This document shows, in pieces, positions 61,589 to 64,000 of a stretch of 64,000 nt of DNA (position 1 is its first letter; each line of letters begins with the position of its first letter). The translations under genes and the position numbers were made by a program. The DNA comes from Streptomyces cacaoi (GTDB taxonomy: Bacteria > Actinomycetota > Actinomycetes > Streptomycetales > Streptomycetaceae): the NCBI RefSeq assembly GCF_006539165.1, contig NZ_BJMM01000004.1, positions 186,001-250,000 on the forward strand, written 5' to 3'. The notes below the pieces were generated by a model. It saw nothing but the letters and a program-made list of their open reading frames with translations, was not told the origin of the DNA and searched no databases.

Positions 61589-61615
61589 CTAGCACTCCGC
61601 TTGACCGAGTGCTAA
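61589..61615 (+). promoter_or_regulatory. CIRCE operator 1 of groESL
   Basis: CTAGCACTC (61589-61597) and GAGTGCTAA (61607-61615) flank 9 bases, the HrcA-binding CIRCE element. TTGACC inside it (61601-61606) with TAATCT 17 bases downstream (61624-61629) is the likely promoter, so HrcA would block RNA polymerase binding. Confidence 0.9.
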
Positions 61616-61634
61616 CCCCGGCATAATCTCGACC

Positions 61635-61661
61635 CTGGCACTCTCCCAGCGGGAGTGCCAG
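61635..61661 (+). promoter_or_regulatory. CIRCE-like operator 2 of groESL
   Basis: CTGGCACTC (61635-61643) and GAGTGCCAG (61653-61661) again flank 9 bases. The arms differ from the consensus at one pair but match each other perfectly. The element lies at the expected transcription start. Confidence 0.8.
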
Positions 61662-61764
61662 CAGTTAGCGACGGGCAGATCCGGCACCCGCGACGGCGGA
61701 TCCACCTGGTCGCCACCCCAGACATAAGACCCCATTTGAGATCTCCGAAGGGGGAGGTCGGATC

Positions 61765-62073
61765 GTGACGACCGCCAGCTCCAAGGTTGCCATCAAGCCG
61801 CTCGAGGACCGCATCGTGGTCCAGCCGCTCGACGCTGAGGAGACCACGGCCTCCGGCCTGGTCATTCCGGACACCGCCAAGGAGAAGCCCCAGGAGGGCA
61901 CCGTCCTGGCCGTCGGCCCGGGCCGCTTCGAGGACGGCAACCGCCTGCCGCTCGACGTCAAGGTCGGCGACATCGTGCTGTACAGCAAGTACGGCGGCAC
62001 CGAGGTGAAGTACAGCGGCGAGGAGTACCTCGTCCTCTCGGCGCGCGACGTTCTCGCGATCGTCGAGAAGTAA
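61765..62073 (+). CDS. groES: co-chaperonin GroES
   Basis: GroES caps the GroEL cage. The 102-residue protein from a GTG (GGGGGAGG upstream) has the [20 protein letters not shown] start and the mobile loop [18 protein letters not shown]. Two CIRCE elements upstream point to HrcA repression and heat induction. groEL1 follows 130 bases later. Confidence 0.97.
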   Translation: MTTASSKVAIKPLEDRIVVQPLDAEETTASGLVIPDTAKEKPQEGTVLAVGPGRFEDGNRLPLDVKVGDIVLYSKYGGTEVKYSGEEYLVLSARDVLAIVEK

Positions 62074-62116
62074 TCAGGTCCAGTCGCAGCCCAGCCGCAG
62101 CAGACTGCACAGTGAA

Positions 62117-62167
62117 CCGCGCCCTGGTGCCCGCTTCCCCATCGAGGTAGCCGGGGCCAGGGCGCGG
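62117..62167 (+). promoter_or_regulatory. hairpin between groES and groEL1
   Basis: CCGCGCCCTGG (62117-62127) pairs with CCAGGGCGCGG (62157-62167) around a 29-base loop. It may mark mRNA processing or balance the two products. Confidence 0.45.
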
Positions 62168-62185
62168 CGCGTGCGAGAAGTGTGA

Positions 62186-63832
<1,647 letters not shown>

Positions 63833-63854
63833 GCCCGGCTCGGCCCACCGCTTT

Positions 63855-63885
63855 CGGGCGCACCCCTGCCGCGGGGGTGCGCCCG
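63855..63885 (+). terminator. terminator after groEL1
   Basis: A perfect 12-bp stem (63855-63866 with 63874-63885) with a 7-base loop closes the groESL operon. Confidence 0.75.
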
Positions 63886-63949
63886 ACGCGTGTGTCCGGC
63901 CCCGTGCCCGCGACCGGCGGGCGGCGGGCCGGGGAGCAGGGGGACGCCC

Positions 63950-64000
63950 TCAGTGGTCCGTCGTGAGCATCGGCAGGGCGTCCAGATGCTCGTCCGGTAC
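63950..64000 (-). CDS. possible 3' end of a minus-strand gene
   Basis: A frame open to the window edge ends in TGA at 63950-63952 and reads VPDEHLDALPMLTTDH. It could be the C-terminus of a convergent gene, but 16 codons are too few to judge. Confidence 0.3.
   Translation of the reverse strand, partial: VPDEHLDALPMLTTDH

Noticed and set aside
59329..61626. Plus-strand frame of 765 codons opposite the methyltransferase and WXG genes
   Set aside because: It is antisense to recognisable proteins and lacks a ribosome site and domains.

Overview
The window is high-GC actinomycete DNA, most likely Streptomycetaceae. The evidence is the G/C-ending codon use, the many GTG and TTG starts, TTGACC/TAGRRT-type promoters, and near-identity of RpoB, RpoC, EF-Tu and the ribosomal proteins to Streptomyces proteins as I know them. 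It carries the chromosomal translation and transcription super-cluster followed by core metabolic genes.

Layout. (1) 1-10150: end of a lipoprotein gene, then rplJ-rplL and rpoB-rpoC, with hairpins in the rplJ leader and the rplL-rpoB spacer and a terminator after rpoC. (2) 10400-15180: rpsL-rpsG-fusA-tuf (str operon) with promoter, leader hairpins and terminator, then panD. (3) 16070-26030: S10 and spc operons (rpsJ to rplO). (4) 26159-33280: secY-adk, map, infA-rpmJ-rpsM-rpsK-rpsD-rpoA-rplQ. (5) 33316-38080: truA; on the minus strand an NfeD-like/flotillin-like pair and an anchored hypothetical protein; then rplM-rpsI. (6) 38264-44180: glmM, coaA, a degenerate GlmS glutaminase fragment coupled to acpS, and a bifunctional NAD(P)HX repair enzyme. 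(7) 44435-55480: GNAT protein, DinB-like protein, alr, alpha/beta hydrolase, then the t6A and N-acetylation set tsaE, tsaB, rimI, tsaD interrupted by envelope-protein genes. (8) 55468-60072, minus strand: an accessory island of two WXG100-like proteins, a 657-aa protein with a C-terminal RNase A-like toxin domain, two immunity-type genes and an orphan toxin tail. (9) 60259-61464: a THUMP-like methyltransferase. (10) 61589-63885: groES-groEL1 behind two CIRCE operators.

Most genes are ordinary housekeeping genes working in ribosome assembly, transcription, wall precursor, CoA and tRNA t6A synthesis, and protein folding. The least ordinary items are the ESX-type RNase toxin/immunity island; a natural Asn at the rifampicin-pocket position Ser531 of RpoB; three apparently catalytically dead or truncated proteins (GlmS-like glutaminase, L,D-transpeptidase-like protein, orphan toxin tail); four phased 11-nt direct repeats upstream of a DUF2993 gene; a four-cysteine rpsD inside the alpha operon; and a duplication of the rpoA stop region. 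Family assignments come from sequence recognition without database searches.
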